A stretch of 18,267 nt of DNA from JBAXTE01 sp037130365 (GTDB taxonomy: Bacteria > Bacteroidota > Bacteroidia > Bacteroidales > WCHB1-69): contig JBAXTE010000060.1 of the NCBI GenBank assembly GCA_037130365.1, positions 1 through 18,267 on the forward strand, written 5' to 3'. Positions 1 through 7,290 of the stretch are shown in pieces (the stretch's first letter is position 1; each line of letters begins with the position of its first letter). The notes under the pieces were generated by a model that was given only the letters and a program-made list of their open reading frames with translations, had not been told where the DNA came from and searched no databases. Made by a program: the position numbers and the translations under genes.

Positions 1-1
1 A

Positions 2-64
2 TACGAGTCAGCAAAAAATGCCGCCGCTGTCGCAAAAGTGCTAAAAAAGAACCAGGTCTGCTAA
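2..64 (+). CDS. possible 3' tail of a truncated gene at the window edge
   Basis: Frame 2 is open from the window edge to a TAA at 62-64 and reads YESAKNAAAVAKVLKKNQVC, a helix-like, alanine and lysine rich end that looks like a normal protein C-terminus. The other forward frame is Cys/Arg/Lys rich and less protein-like. Twenty codons are too few to name a family. A perfect 7 bp hairpin (TCAAAAT, loop GAT, ATTTTGA) lies at 88-104, 24 bp after the stop, and could belong to its 3' end. An AT-poor random open frame of this length is also possible. Confidence 0.3.
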   Translation, partial: YESAKNAAAVAKVLKKNQVC

Positions 65-133
65 AATCGATGAACTCCTCCTTATAGTCAAAATGATATT
101 TTGAAGGAAAAAAATACTTCTAATCATTATTTT

Positions 134-298
134 GCCTAACGTCGTCAAACACCATCGATTTCTTAACGCAGAACTGTTTCTTTTTATTAACGCACTTTTA
201 CTCAAGGCGGTTTATGCCCCCATAGAGAGTTTAATTCTATGAATATAAGGCTTTTATTTTGTGGGGTTTGTTTCCAAGCACCGCGTGAGCGTTAAGGC
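134..298. repeat. attC-like or MITE-like inverted structure
   Basis: The ends GCCTAACG (134-141) and CGTTAAGGC (290-298) are complementary apart from one bulged T, so they resemble the RYYYAAC and GTTRRRY core boxes of integron attC sites. The motif TTAACGC occurs twice in direct orientation inside (163-169 and 187-193) and once inverted at 289-295. A small inner hairpin is CATAGA...TCTATG near 221-241. The spacing of about 165 bp is longer than most attC sites, and neither an integrase nor a cassette array is visible, so a MITE or a chance structure is equally possible. Confidence 0.25.
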
Positions 299-330
299 AA
301 ACCTTGTCAAAAATGCTATTAATCCATACT

Positions 331-588
331 TTCTCCACTACTTTTTAAGGTAACCCATCTGTATTTTTCGGAGTTTGGTTGTTTTTTGACCGATGGAGCG
401 TAGTTTAAAAAATAATAAGGATTACAAAATATTTATGCAAACAAATGCATTCGATTCGTCTAGATTTTGCATCTTTTAATCAAGAAAAAGTGTGAATATA
501 ATCAATATTTTGACAAGCTAAAGTCAAAAACAAGAGAAACTAAAGATATGTGTTTTAAAATTTCTCCCCTTAGTTTTTAAGGTGACCC
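331..588. repeat. imperfect direct repeat pair (331-356 and 562-588)
   Basis: The two copies share TTCTCC, a short variable middle, then TTTTTAAGGT, one variable base (A or G) and ACCC. They differ by a one-base indel and a few substitutions and lie about 230 bp apart. Each contains the GGTNACC palindrome. The second copy ends just before the mrr stop codon on the minus strand. They may be the flanks of a small element that was lost or decayed, or two copies of a 3'-end signal. Confidence 0.4.
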
Positions 589-590
589 TT

Positions 591-1496
591 TTATTCGTCT
601 CCAAAATAATCATTGTCAATTCGCTTTATCTCAAATGTACTGGCAGTTGAAACAGCAAGATTGTGGTCAATCATTAATTCGGCTAATTGCTCTCCATCAA
701 TCAGTACTATTTTAGTCTCATTTCGTGGTTGATATTCGCGTGCTTCATTTGTATATCGTGAAGTTGTAATGAAAACACCTTTTTTTGCTCCTTGTCCAGC
801 AAGAGCACCTACGAACTTTTGAATTTCTGGTCTACCAACAACATTTTCCCATCTTTTGGCTTGGATATAAATCACATCAAGTCCGAGTTTATCCTCTTTA
901 ATAATTCCATCAATACCTTCATCTCCAGAACGTCCAATTGAACGACCAGCATCCTTAATGGAACCGCCATAGCCCATTTTTACTAGTAATTCAACAACTA
1001 AAGTTTCAAAGAATGAAGGAGTACTGCTTTTTATTTTGAAAAGTAATTCCTGAGCAAGACTCTTTCTAATGGCTAAATAACAATTTTCAATAATCTCTTC
1101 TGGTGTAGCTGAAATTTGAGAATTTTCAATATCAATAGAAGAACCTTCGTCACGTGCTCGTGCTGTCCTTTCTTGAAAAGCTGGAATAGTTTTTAAAACC
1201 CGCAAATTTATTTCTATAGGATTAGTGTCTAGAAGTTGTTTCCCTGATTCTGTAATTCGGAATGAACTTCTTTTAATATTTTCAAGAAGTCCGGCCATTT
1301 TGAAATACGATTTTGCCCAAGCCACTCGATTAGGAAAAGTCTTTGCAACTCCGCTGGGGAGAAACTCGTCTAATTCCTGATCTGTTAAATTAAAATATGC
1401 CGCCAATTTTTGATTTGTCTCAATTGTTGTATGTTCTTCTCCGTCAGAAATGATTTTTAAGAACGGAAGCATAATTGTTTGAAAATCTGGAATCAT
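591..1496 (-). CDS. mrr: Mrr-type (type IV) restriction endonuclease
   Basis: This 301-residue protein has the length and two-part build of the Mrr family (E. coli Mrr is about 304). Residues 5-90 fit the Mrr N-terminal winged-helix DNA-binding domain. Residues 160-275 are the catalytic fold of the PD-(D/E)xK type: the helix FETLVVELLVKMGYG, then GDEGIDG with the metal-binding D196, then VIYIQAKRW with the Q212-A-K214 signature, followed by GVFITTSRYTNEA. Family members cut DNA carrying foreign methylation and act in the cytoplasm as innate defence. All visible catalytic residues are intact, so the gene appears functional. It follows the 1515-2420 gene by 18 bp on the same strand and may share its transcript. 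No methyltransferase or specificity subunit is nearby, as expected for a stand-alone type IV enzyme. The family call is firm; the modified substrate cannot be read. Confidence 0.9.
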   Translation of the reverse strand: MIPDFQTIMLPFLKIISDGEEHTTIETNQKLAAYFNLTDQELDEFLPSGVAKTFPNRVAWAKSYFKMAGLLENIKRSSFRITESGKQLLDTNPIEINLRVLKTIPAFQERTARARDEGSSIDIENSQISATPEEIIENCYLAIRKSLAQELLFKIKSSTPSFFETLVVELLVKMGYGGSIKDAGRSIGRSGDEGIDGIIKEDKLGLDVIYIQAKRWENVVGRPEIQKFVGALAGQGAKKGVFITTSRYTNEAREYQPRNETKIVLIDGEQLAELMIDHNLAVSTASTFEIKRIDNDYFGDE

Positions 1497-1514
1497 AGTT
1501 GTTTTTATTATAAC

Positions 1515-2420
1515 CTACCGGCTAAAGGGAATAAATAATTCAATTCCTAATGTTAGTTTTGGTAATTCAATATATGAGTCTTTCATGACATCCGTTAAGT
1601 GATATGTTGCACAAATTGCACCCCATGAGTAGCCAAATCTCAGCATTGCTTGAAAATCATTATATTGCTTAATATTTCGAGTTGATAATCGGTTGTATTT
1701 ATCAATAAATCTACTATACGAAAAATAGTATGGGATATTGTAACCTGCTCCAATATCGATAAATAAGCCACGAGATCCTAGAGATTTGGTTGTTGTTGGA
1801 ATATATCTTAAATAACAAAATAGTGCTCCAGAAGCTCCAAAATATCGCTCTTTAATGTAAAGAGAATCAGGTGAAGATAACACGTACCAAGTTAAATCAA
1901 TAGGAGTGATTTTAAATCCAAGCTGCAACTTATTTGCTAATTTTATATGCGCATTAAGATTATAAAACTGAATTGAAAATGTACTTTTAAACTGATTTTC
2001 AGATTTATTTGTAATGGGAGAATATACGTTGTATAGTATGCTGTAATCAAAATTATCTTCCTTAGCCACATCTTTAATTCTATAGCTTTTTGATTCGTAA
2101 GAATATACATAAATAATTAATGTATCAGAGTTTTTAGATGCTTCAACGAAACAGGTGTCAAAGCTGCGATAATCTGAATGGTAAAAGGCTAAACAATAAT
2201 TATCACTTTCGACGTTTTCGAAAAAGAAAGAACCATTATCGTGAGTATGAGTAGTGGTGAATAGGTCGCTATCATTGCTTGATAATTCAACATTTGCACA
2301 AGGGATTGGTTCTTTTGTATCGAAGTCTTTTAGTATTCCAATTACTTTTTTTTGGGCTAATAATGAAGAAATAGAAAATAGGATTGAAAGGATGACTGAA
2401 AGGGTAATTTTCTTTTTCAT
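1515..2420 (-). CDS. secreted/outer-membrane protein with carboxypeptidase-regulatory-like domain
   Basis: A clear signal peptide (MKKK, hydrophobic core, cleavage likely near LLA-Q at residue 22) leads into a beta-rich domain at about 24-110 of the carboxypeptidase regulatory-like type, with the usual order VIGILKDFDTKEPIPCANVEL, then DNGSFFFENV and YCLAFYHSDYR. The remaining 190 residues are rich in aromatic, alternating beta strands (GLFIDIGAGYNIPYYF, AMLRFGYSWGAICATY) and end with LTLGIELFIPF, which resembles a small outer-membrane barrel closing strand. This suggests a surface or outer-membrane protein in which the first domain faces the periplasm. No TonB box or plug domain is seen, so it is not a SusC-type transporter. 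It is divergently transcribed from the AOR gene and is followed 18 bp later by mrr. Function unknown. Confidence 0.75.
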   Translation of the reverse strand: MKKKITLSVILSILFSISSLLAQKKVIGILKDFDTKEPIPCANVELSSNDSDLFTTTHTHDNGSFFFENVESDNYCLAFYHSDYRSFDTCFVEASKNSDTLIIYVYSYESKSYRIKDVAKEDNFDYSILYNVYSPITNKSENQFKSTFSIQFYNLNAHIKLANKLQLGFKITPIDLTWYVLSSPDSLYIKERYFGASGALFCYLRYIPTTTKSLGSRGLFIDIGAGYNIPYYFSYSRFIDKYNRLSTRNIKQYNDFQAMLRFGYSWGAICATYHLTDVMKDSYIELPKLTLGIELFIPFSR

Positions 2421-2463
2421 GTGATTTTTTTATTATTTCTGGTTAATAATCAGATTCTAATTG

Positions 2464-2471
2464 CAAAAATA
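2464..2471 (-). promoter_or_regulatory. Bacteroidota-type -7 box for the 2420 gene
   Basis: On the minus strand the sequence reads TATTTTTG, an exact match to TAnnTTTG, 44 bp before the start codon. No good -33 TTTG box is seen. In DNA this AT-rich the match could be chance. Confidence 0.35.
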
Positions 2472-2550
2472 GATTTTTTTGTAAAAAAATTATGTTAATT
2501 ATGTGAGTTTATCAAAAAATATTTTCAAACATTAAAAGGATTTATGTAAT

Positions 2551-2583
2551 TTAGAAATCTGTATGAACTTATTGTTACCTTTG
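2551..2583 (+). promoter_or_regulatory. Bacteroidota promoter for the AOR gene
   Basis: TACCTTTG at 2576-2583 matches the -7 consensus TAnnTTTG exactly, 33 bp before the ATG. TTAG at 2551-2554 lies at the right distance (21 bp) for a weak -33 box (consensus TTTG). Confidence 0.6.
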
Positions 2584-2615
2584 TAAGTTAGTTAAATGAA
2601 CATAATTTTATAACA

Positions 2616-4490
2616 ATGGATATTTTTTTAAAGACATTAATTGTAGATGCCAATACTGGCTTTTATAAATCAAAGCGTTATACAGTTGGAGAATATTTTG
2701 GACCCATAGATTTAGGCCTGCATTTATCAGGAAAATTTAATAGTTTAAACTTTGGAACAGGTCTACTTGCTGGATCAATTTTCCCTGGTTCAAATAGACT
2801 TTTTTTTACTGGCTTCTCGCCTTGTTGGGGTGGTTTCTACGTTTCGTCGATGGGAGGTGCAGGTGTGGTTTTTGACAATCTTGGATTAAACATGATTTCA
2901 ATTGTTGGTCGTGCAAAATCACCTTCAATTTTATATTTAAATAGAACTCATGGTGAAGAAATAGAAGTTCAGTTTTTGCCTGTAGATCCAATTAGTATCT
3001 GGAATTCTGGAAAGGGTGGTGTTTATTCGATGATGGAATATGCGTATGAAAAATTTGGTCACCGATACGAAACCGATCCTCGAATTCTAGCAGTAGGGCA
3101 ATCGGCAATGATGACTGATTTTGGCTCTATTGGCTCTGCTCCAATTAAAGATGGGAATATTACCTATGTCGATACTTGGGCTGGTCGTGGTGGATTGGGA
3201 ACCAAAATGTACAAAGATCATGGGATAGTTGCAGTAATTTATGGTGGTACTTTTGTCGATCAAGATTTTACCGATCGAAAAGTGGCAGATACTTGGTTTG
3301 AAACTAAATACAACAAAAAATTAGCTGCCAAAGCCATAGAAGCAACTACCAAATATCGTTTTGATGAAAACTTCGAAACAGGGGGGACTTTTGGTGTAAA
3401 TTATGCCTCGATGGGCGGAAATATTATTGGGTTTAATTACAAAACAATATATTGGAGCGAAAACGACAGAAAAGAGCTACACAAGAAGTTTATCCTCGAC
3501 CATTATCTGAAACAATTCAACGAAGAGACCATCAAAACTAAGCAACAGAAAACGTGTGGTGAAAAGTGTGCAGCGGTTTGTAAGAAAATGAATCATGAAT
3601 TTAAAAAGGATTACGAACCGTATCAAACAATGGGACCGTTGTCTGGAATTTTTGATCAACGGGCTGCAGAAATGGTCAACCATCGTGCTGATATGTATGG
3701 TTTTGATGCTATATCTGTTGGTGGCGTAATATCGTGGTTGATGGAATGTATGGCAGACGGCCTAATAAAACCATCGGAGCTTGGACTCAATGTAAAACCT
3801 GTTTTTTCTCCTGATGGATTTAACTTGGTGAGCGATTCTATGCATAATGCTCAAATTGCAGTAAAAATATTGGATGGAATAATTTCTGGGACAAATAGCA
3901 TGTTAGACTTGTCTCAAGGCGCTCGTGCGTTGGCAAAAAAGATTAGTTATGATCGTGGCAGAAGAGTGATTGATAAGTTTATGTTTACTGCCTATGGTCG
4001 CAAAGGATGGATGGTTCCCAATCAATATTGGACTCCAGGAGTGTTATCACCAATGCCAATAATGGGAAAATATTATATGAACTATGGCAAAGATTTCTTT
4101 GAACCTCGTAAACTTGGAATTGAAAATGCAAACAGAATGGTGAAAGAAATCTTAATTGATAATCTTGGGATATGCCGTTTTCATCGTCAGTGGGCAGAAG
4201 AGATGATTCCTGAAATTATGGGCAAATTATATGGAATGAAGTATGATTATCAAGATGTTACAAAGCAAACTGTGAAATGGATTAATACAAGAAATTCATC
4301 TCAATTCTGGGAATCTGAACGGAATTTTGATTTCATTCAATCGTTCTTAAATAAAAAAATTGATGAAGGAAAAGATACTCCAGAATTAATTAAATGGGCA
4401 AATAAATTTAAGGAAAATAAACACGATGCTGCATTTGAATTTTGGTATGATATTCATAAAGGAGTAAATGAAACTTTAAAAGATTTTTAG
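2616..4490 (+). CDS. aldehyde:ferredoxin oxidoreductase (AOR) family protein
   Basis: The 624-residue length and the domain order fit the tungsten-pterin AOR family. Residues 1-215 are the AOR N-terminal domain, with GTGLLAGSIFPGSNR (48-61) and the cofactor-binding DTWAGRGGLGTKM (186-198). The rest is the helical C-terminal domain. The iron-sulphur ligands are visible as C314, C318 and C322, with a distant C520 in LGICRFHRQW, as expected for one [4Fe-4S] cluster beside the pterin. The first spacing is C-x3-C rather than the C-x2-C of the archaeal enzyme. The family oxidises aldehydes to acids, or the reverse, with ferredoxin in the cytoplasm; the exact substrate here is unknown. No tungstate transporter, ferredoxin or pterin-synthesis gene is adjacent. 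It has its own promoter and a strong terminator. The start follows the promoter by 33 bp and no better upstream start exists. Family certain, function inferred. Confidence 0.9.
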   Translation: MDIFLKTLIVDANTGFYKSKRYTVGEYFGPIDLGLHLSGKFNSLNFGTGLLAGSIFPGSNRLFFTGFSPCWGGFYVSSMGGAGVVFDNLGLNMISIVGRAKSPSILYLNRTHGEEIEVQFLPVDPISIWNSGKGGVYSMMEYAYEKFGHRYETDPRILAVGQSAMMTDFGSIGSAPIKDGNITYVDTWAGRGGLGTKMYKDHGIVAVIYGGTFVDQDFTDRKVADTWFETKYNKKLAAKAIEATTKYRFDENFETGGTFGVNYASMGGNIIGFNYKTIYWSENDRKELHKKFILDHYLKQFNEETIKTKQQKTCGEKCAAVCKKMNHEFKKDYEPYQTMGPLSGIFDQRAAEMVNHRADMYGFDAISVGGVISWLMECMADGLIKPSELGLNVKPVFSPDGFNLVSDSMHNAQIAVKILDGIISGTNSMLDLSQGARALAKKISYDRGRRVIDKFMFTAYGRKGWMVPNQYWTPGVLSPMPIMGKYYMNYGKDFFEPRKLGIENANRMVKEILIDNLGICRFHRQWAEEMIPEIMGKLYGMKYDYQDVTKQTVKWINTRNSSQFWESERNFDFIQSFLNKKIDEGKDTPELIKWANKFKENKHDAAFEFWYDIHKGVNETLKDF

Positions 4491-4493
4491 ATT

Positions 4494-4533
4494 AAGTAAA
4501 AAAAAACTCGGATATTTTATCCGAGTTTTTTTA
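4494..4533. terminator. bidirectional intrinsic terminator between AOR gene and recA
   Basis: A 9 bp perfect stem, ACTCGGATA (4506-4514) with TATCCGAGT (4518-4526) and loop TTT, is flanked by an A-run on the left and a T-run on the right. It therefore works for both convergent genes: 3 bp after the AOR stop and just before the recA end. Confidence 0.9.
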
Positions 4534-4536
4534 TGA

Positions 4537-5553
4537 TTAATTCCCTTTTAATTTTTCTCTTACTAAACCTTCAATTTCGTCGAAGAGCTCAGGATTATCG
4601 AGTAATATTTGCTTAGCAGCATCACGTCCCTGACCTAATTTGGTATCATTGTATGAAAACCACGAACCGCTCTTTTTAATAATGTTGAATTCAACACCTA
4701 AATCAACGAGTTCGCCGATTTTCGAAATTCCTTCGCCATAAATTATATCAAATTCAGCCATACGGAATGGGGGAGCAACTTTGTTTTTCACTACTTTTAC
4801 TCTAACACGGTTTCCGTTTACTTGGTCGCCTTCTTTTATTTGACTTATTTTACGTATATCAAGACGAACAGAAGCGTAGAATTTTAGAGCATTACCGCCA
4901 GTTGTTGTTTCTGGATTGCCAAACATTACCCCAATTTTTTCGCGGAGTTGGTTTATAAAGATACAGCAAGCACCTGTTTTGCTTATAGTTCCAGTAAGTT
5001 TACGTAATGCTTGCGACATCAAACGAGCTTGTAATCCCATTTTAGAATCACCCATTTCGCCTTCAATTTCACTTTTTGGTGTCAGAGCAGCAACGGAGTC
5101 AATCACAATAATATCGATAGCACCCGAGCGAATTAAGTTTTCAGCAATTTCTAATGCTTGTTCGCCGTTATCGGGTTGAGAAATTAATAAACTAGAAGTA
5201 TCAACACCTAATTTTTCGGCGTAAAAACGGTCGAAAGCATGCTCTGCATCAATAAAAGCTGCGATTCCACCTTTTTTTTGTGCTTCGGCAATAGCATGAA
5301 TTGCTAAGGTAGTTTTTCCAGATGATTCTGGTCCATAGATTTCAATAACTCTACCTTTAGGCAGACCACCAATGCCAAGTGCAACATCTAATCCAATAGA
5401 TCCTGTTGATATAAATTCAATATTTTCAATTGGAGAATCCCCTAATCTCATGATAGAGCCTTTTCCGTAGGTCTTTTCTAGTTTGTCTAAGGTGAGTTGT
5501 AGTGCTTTTAATTTTTCACTGCTCTCGTTTATAACTTCTTTTTCTTTAGCCAT
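4537..5553 (-). CDS. recA: DNA recombinase RecA
   Basis: The 338-residue product is a full-length RecA, the filament-forming ATPase for strand exchange and the SOS response. Visible features, counted from the chosen start: Walker A GPESSGKT at 74-81, the catalytic glutamate E104 in DAEHA, Walker B IIVIDSV at 148-154, loop L1 EGEMGDSKMGLQAR at 164-177, the NQLREKIGVMFGNPETTTGG segment carrying loop L2 from 201, and an intact C-terminal domain to EKLKGN. The open frame extends 19 codons upstream to 5610, but that would overlap the end of bcp. MAKEKE at 5553 is the usual RecA beginning and leaves a 10 bp gap after the bcp stop, so it is preferred. No classical Shine-Dalgarno sequence precedes it, which is common in Bacteroidota. 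It is probably cotranscribed with bcp and ends at the shared terminator. Confidence 0.97.
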   Translation of the reverse strand: MAKEKEVINESSEKLKALQLTLDKLEKTYGKGSIMRLGDSPIENIEFISTGSIGLDVALGIGGLPKGRVIEIYGPESSGKTTLAIHAIAEAQKKGGIAAFIDAEHAFDRFYAEKLGVDTSSLLISQPDNGEQALEIAENLIRSGAIDIIVIDSVAALTPKSEIEGEMGDSKMGLQARLMSQALRKLTGTISKTGACCIFINQLREKIGVMFGNPETTTGGNALKFYASVRLDIRKISQIKEGDQVNGNRVRVKVVKNKVAPPFRMAEFDIIYGEGISKIGELVDLGVEFNIIKKSGSWFSYNDTKLGQGRDAAKQILLDNPELFDEIEGLVREKLKGN

Positions 5554-5563
5554 GTTGTCGGAT

Positions 5564-6019
5564 TTATTTTTGTTGATTAATAATTTGTTCTGTGTGGTTT
5601 TTTGTGTCAACTTGGGTTAAAATATCTTCAATTATACCTTGTTCATTTATGATAAAAGTAGTACGAAAAACACCCATATAAGTGCGACCCATAAACTTTT
5701 TTTCGCCCCAAACCTGATAATCAGTCACGATTTTCTTATCGGTATCTGCAATCAACGGAAATGGTAATTCATATTTTGTAGCAAATTTTTCGTGAGATTT
5801 TACATTGTCAGGACTTACTCCAATAATTTTAAATCCTTCTTTTTGAAGCAATTCATAATTGTCTCGCAAGTTGCAAGCTTCAGCAGTGCATCCGGGAGTA
5901 CTGTCTTTAGGATAAAAATAAAGAACAATTTTTGAACCTTTGAATTGACTGATTTCCAGTGTGTTATTATTTTGATCTACCCCTGAAAAAGATGGGGCTT
6001 TTTCTCCAATGTTTAACAT
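5564..6019 (-). CDS. bcp: thioredoxin-dependent peroxiredoxin, BCP/PrxQ type
   Basis: The 151-residue protein is a standard-length BCP peroxiredoxin, which reduces hydrogen peroxide and organic hydroperoxides in the cytoplasm using thioredoxin. The thioredoxin-like fold carries FYPKDSTPGCTAEACNLRD with the peroxidatic C44 and, five residues on, the resolving C49, the spacing of the atypical two-cysteine BCP subgroup. The conserved arginine R119 sits in VFRTTFII, and the IIGVSPDN and FPLIADTDKKI segments are typical. All catalytic residues are present. It is separated by 250 bp of repeat-rich DNA from nth upstream and by 10 bp from recA downstream, suggesting a bcp-recA transcript that pairs peroxide removal with repair of its DNA damage (inference). 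A weak -7-like TAACTTTA lies on the minus strand at 6037-6044. Confidence 0.96.
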   Translation of the reverse strand: MLNIGEKAPSFSGVDQNNNTLEISQFKGSKIVLYFYPKDSTPGCTAEACNLRDNYELLQKEGFKIIGVSPDNVKSHEKFATKYELPFPLIADTDKKIVTDYQVWGEKKFMGRTYMGVFRTTFIINEQGIIEDILTQVDTKNHTEQIINQQK

Positions 6020-6123
6020 AGTATTTGTGTTTGGTGTAAAGTTATTGATTTTTTTATTTTGAAATGTAATTTACCTCTTTTTTTTATCAACAATAAGAAG
6101 ATTAATAATGTTTACCCTTACAG

Positions 6124-6184
6124 AAAAAAGTAACTGAGTAACCAAGTTAACGAGTGACCAAGTTACTCAGTCACTTAGTTACTT
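6124..6184. repeat. GTAACT/AGTTAC phrase array with hairpin
   Basis: About 60 bp are built from variants of AGTAACT, AGTGACC, GTTACTC and AGTTACT. The arms 6128-6142 and 6162-6176 are complementary at 14 of 15 positions, with a 19-base loop that repeats the same words. It lies in the 250 bp between nth and bcp and is not coding. Confidence 0.75.
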
Positions 6185-6186
6185 GC

Positions 6187-6235
6187 TATCTCATCATCAA
6201 ATTTTCAAATTAATTAATCTTCAAATTAGCACACT
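6187..6235 (-). repeat. AATTTGAAAAT-type 3'-end repeat downstream of nth
   Basis: Read on the minus strand, the direction of nth, this stretch contains GTGCTAATTTGAAGATT and a 22 bp block (6197-6218) found exactly at 18229-18250 on the plus strand. It lies 35 bp past the nth stop codon. Related copies follow other genes in this window. Confidence 0.7.
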
Positions 6236-6269
6236 TGTCCAGCTTTAGCGGGATTCGCAAAATAAATAA

Positions 6270-6917
6270 TTAGCACATTCCCAAATTCTTCTTATAAAAA
6301 TCACAAAGCTCCGTAAAAGGACAACTATCACACTTTGGTTTACGAGCAATACACACATAACGTCCATGCAAAATCAGCCAGTGGTGAGCAACAGGGATTA
6401 AATCTTGAGGAATATATTTTACAAGTTGCAGTTCTACCTGAAGCGGTGTTTTCGCATTTGTTGATAGTCCCATACGATTACTCACTCTAAAAACGTGTGT
6501 GTCAACAGCCATCGAGGGCTGGTTGAAGATTACCGAAGAAATTACATTTGCAGTTTTTCGACCCACACCAGGAAGTTTTTGCAAATCATCTAAATCGCTA
6601 GGGATTTCACCGTTAAAAGTTGAAACAACCTTTTGAGCCATACCACTTAAACTTTTCGACTTATTATTGGGATATGAGCACGATTTAATAAAAGAGAAAA
6701 TCTCTTCGATGGAAGCATTAGCAAGGGAATAGACATCAGGAAATCGTTCAAACAGGGGTGGCGTGATTATATTCACCCGTTTATCGGTGCACTGAGCCGA
6801 AAGAATAACGGCAACCAGCAGTTGATAGGGGCTTTCGTAATGCAACTCCGAAGTAGCATCGGGTTGATGTTCTTTAAAATAGTCGATAATTAGTTTAAAC
6901 TTTTCGCTTTTTCTCAT
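6270..6917 (-). CDS. nth: endonuclease III (DNA glycosylase/AP lyase)
   Basis: The 215-residue protein matches endonuclease III in length and motifs. It removes oxidised pyrimidines and cuts at the abasic site in base-excision repair. The helix-hairpin-helix LPGVGRKTANVI carries the catalytic lysine K121, and AVDTHVFRVSNRMGL carries the catalytic aspartate D139. The C-terminal iron-sulphur loop is complete: C189-x6-C196-x2-C199-x5-C205. SAQCTDKRVN at 40-49 is the usual substrate-pocket segment. The protein ends ten residues after the cluster loop, normal for the family. It has a candidate minus-strand promoter in the 95 bp shared with the divergent DUF2007 gene, and an AT-rich phrase repeat after its stop. 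Bcp and recA follow on the same strand but after 250 bp. Confidence 0.97.
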   Translation of the reverse strand: MRKSEKFKLIIDYFKEHQPDATSELHYESPYQLLVAVILSAQCTDKRVNIITPPLFERFPDVYSLANASIEEIFSFIKSCSYPNNKSKSLSGMAQKVVSTFNGEIPSDLDDLQKLPGVGRKTANVISSVIFNQPSMAVDTHVFRVSNRMGLSTNAKTPLQVELQLVKYIPQDLIPVAHHWLILHGRYVCIARKPKCDSCPFTELCDFYKKNLGMC

Positions 6918-6934
6918 GAGATAAGTATTGAGTG

Positions 6935-6942
6935 CAAAGGTA
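6935..6942 (-). promoter_or_regulatory. -7 box of the nth promoter
   Basis: The minus strand reads TACCTTTG, an exact TAnnTTTG match, 17 bp before the nth start codon. No strong -33 box is visible. It lies about 20 bp from the plus-strand box at 6963-6970, so the two promoters are back to back. Confidence 0.5.
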
Positions 6943-6962
6943 CAATTATTAATTTTCTTCAG

Positions 6963-6970
6963 TATTTTTG
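6963..6970 (+). promoter_or_regulatory. -7 box of the DUF2007 gene promoter
   Basis: TATTTTTG is an exact match to TAnnTTTG, 42 bp upstream of the ATG at 7013. No clear -33 box is seen. Confidence 0.4.
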
Positions 6971-7012
6971 TATTAAAGAAAATTAATGTAGGTTTGTAGA
7001 AAACTATGCACT

Positions 7013-7261
7013 ATGAATGACAACACAATAATTCTTCGAGAATTTAACGATCAGTATGCGGCATTAATGGTTTCTGATCAATTGAAATCAGCTGGGGTGG
7101 AGTGCTTTTTATCTAATGATAACTTATACAATAACAATCAGTTAATTATGGTGTTGCCGACCATCGTTTATCTTCATATCTTTGAAAAGGATTTGGAATT
7201 AGCAAATTCAATTTTGCTAGAAATCGAAAAGCCTGAAGGTTTTGATGGCGATTTATTGTAA
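7013..7261 (+). CDS. DUF2007-family small protein
   Basis: An 82-residue cytoplasmic protein with the ferredoxin-like pattern of DUF2007 proteins: an N-terminal strand (IILREFNDQYAA), a helix (ALMVSDQLKSAG), a second strand VECFLSNDN, then VYLHIFEKDLELANSILLEIE. These proteins are common in Bacteroidota and are sometimes labelled putative signal-transducing proteins, but no activity is established. No signal peptide or metal motif is present. It starts at the only plausible ATG, and the next gene begins 29 bp after its stop on the same strand, suggesting joint transcription. The call rests on overall pattern and length rather than on a catalytic motif, and other small beta-alpha-beta families are not excluded. 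Confidence 0.7.
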   Translation: MNDNTIILREFNDQYAALMVSDQLKSAGVECFLSNDNLYNNNQLIMVLPTIVYLHIFEKDLELANSILLEIEKPEGFDGDLL

Positions 7262-7290
7262 TCCAAAAAGTTGTTTTAAATGTTTTCTCC

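Larger units (their letters stand above)
65..590. other. non-coding region with inverted and direct repeats
   Basis: No convincing gene is seen here. It contains a hairpin at 88-104, an attC-like or MITE-like structure bounded by GCCTAACG (134-141) and CGTTAAGGC (290-298), and an imperfect 26-27 bp direct repeat (331-356 and 562-588). The right copy of that repeat ends 2 bp before the stop of the minus-strand mrr gene. Its 5' third is less AT-rich than the neighbouring intergenic DNA. Confidence 0.6.

Noticed and set aside
4916..5179. Plus-strand frame opposite recA
   Set aside because: It lies wholly inside a certain gene on the other strand and has no recognisable pattern.
5554..5610. RecA start 19 codons further upstream
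   Set aside because: It would overlap the bcp stop region, and the added residues (MTQKTTQNKLL) are unlike RecA beginnings; the start at 5553 is the usual MAKEKE form.
6124..6184. CRISPR array
   Set aside because: The repeated words are 7-10 bp with no regular spacer length and no cas genes nearby; the same holds for the arrays at 8227 and 11431.
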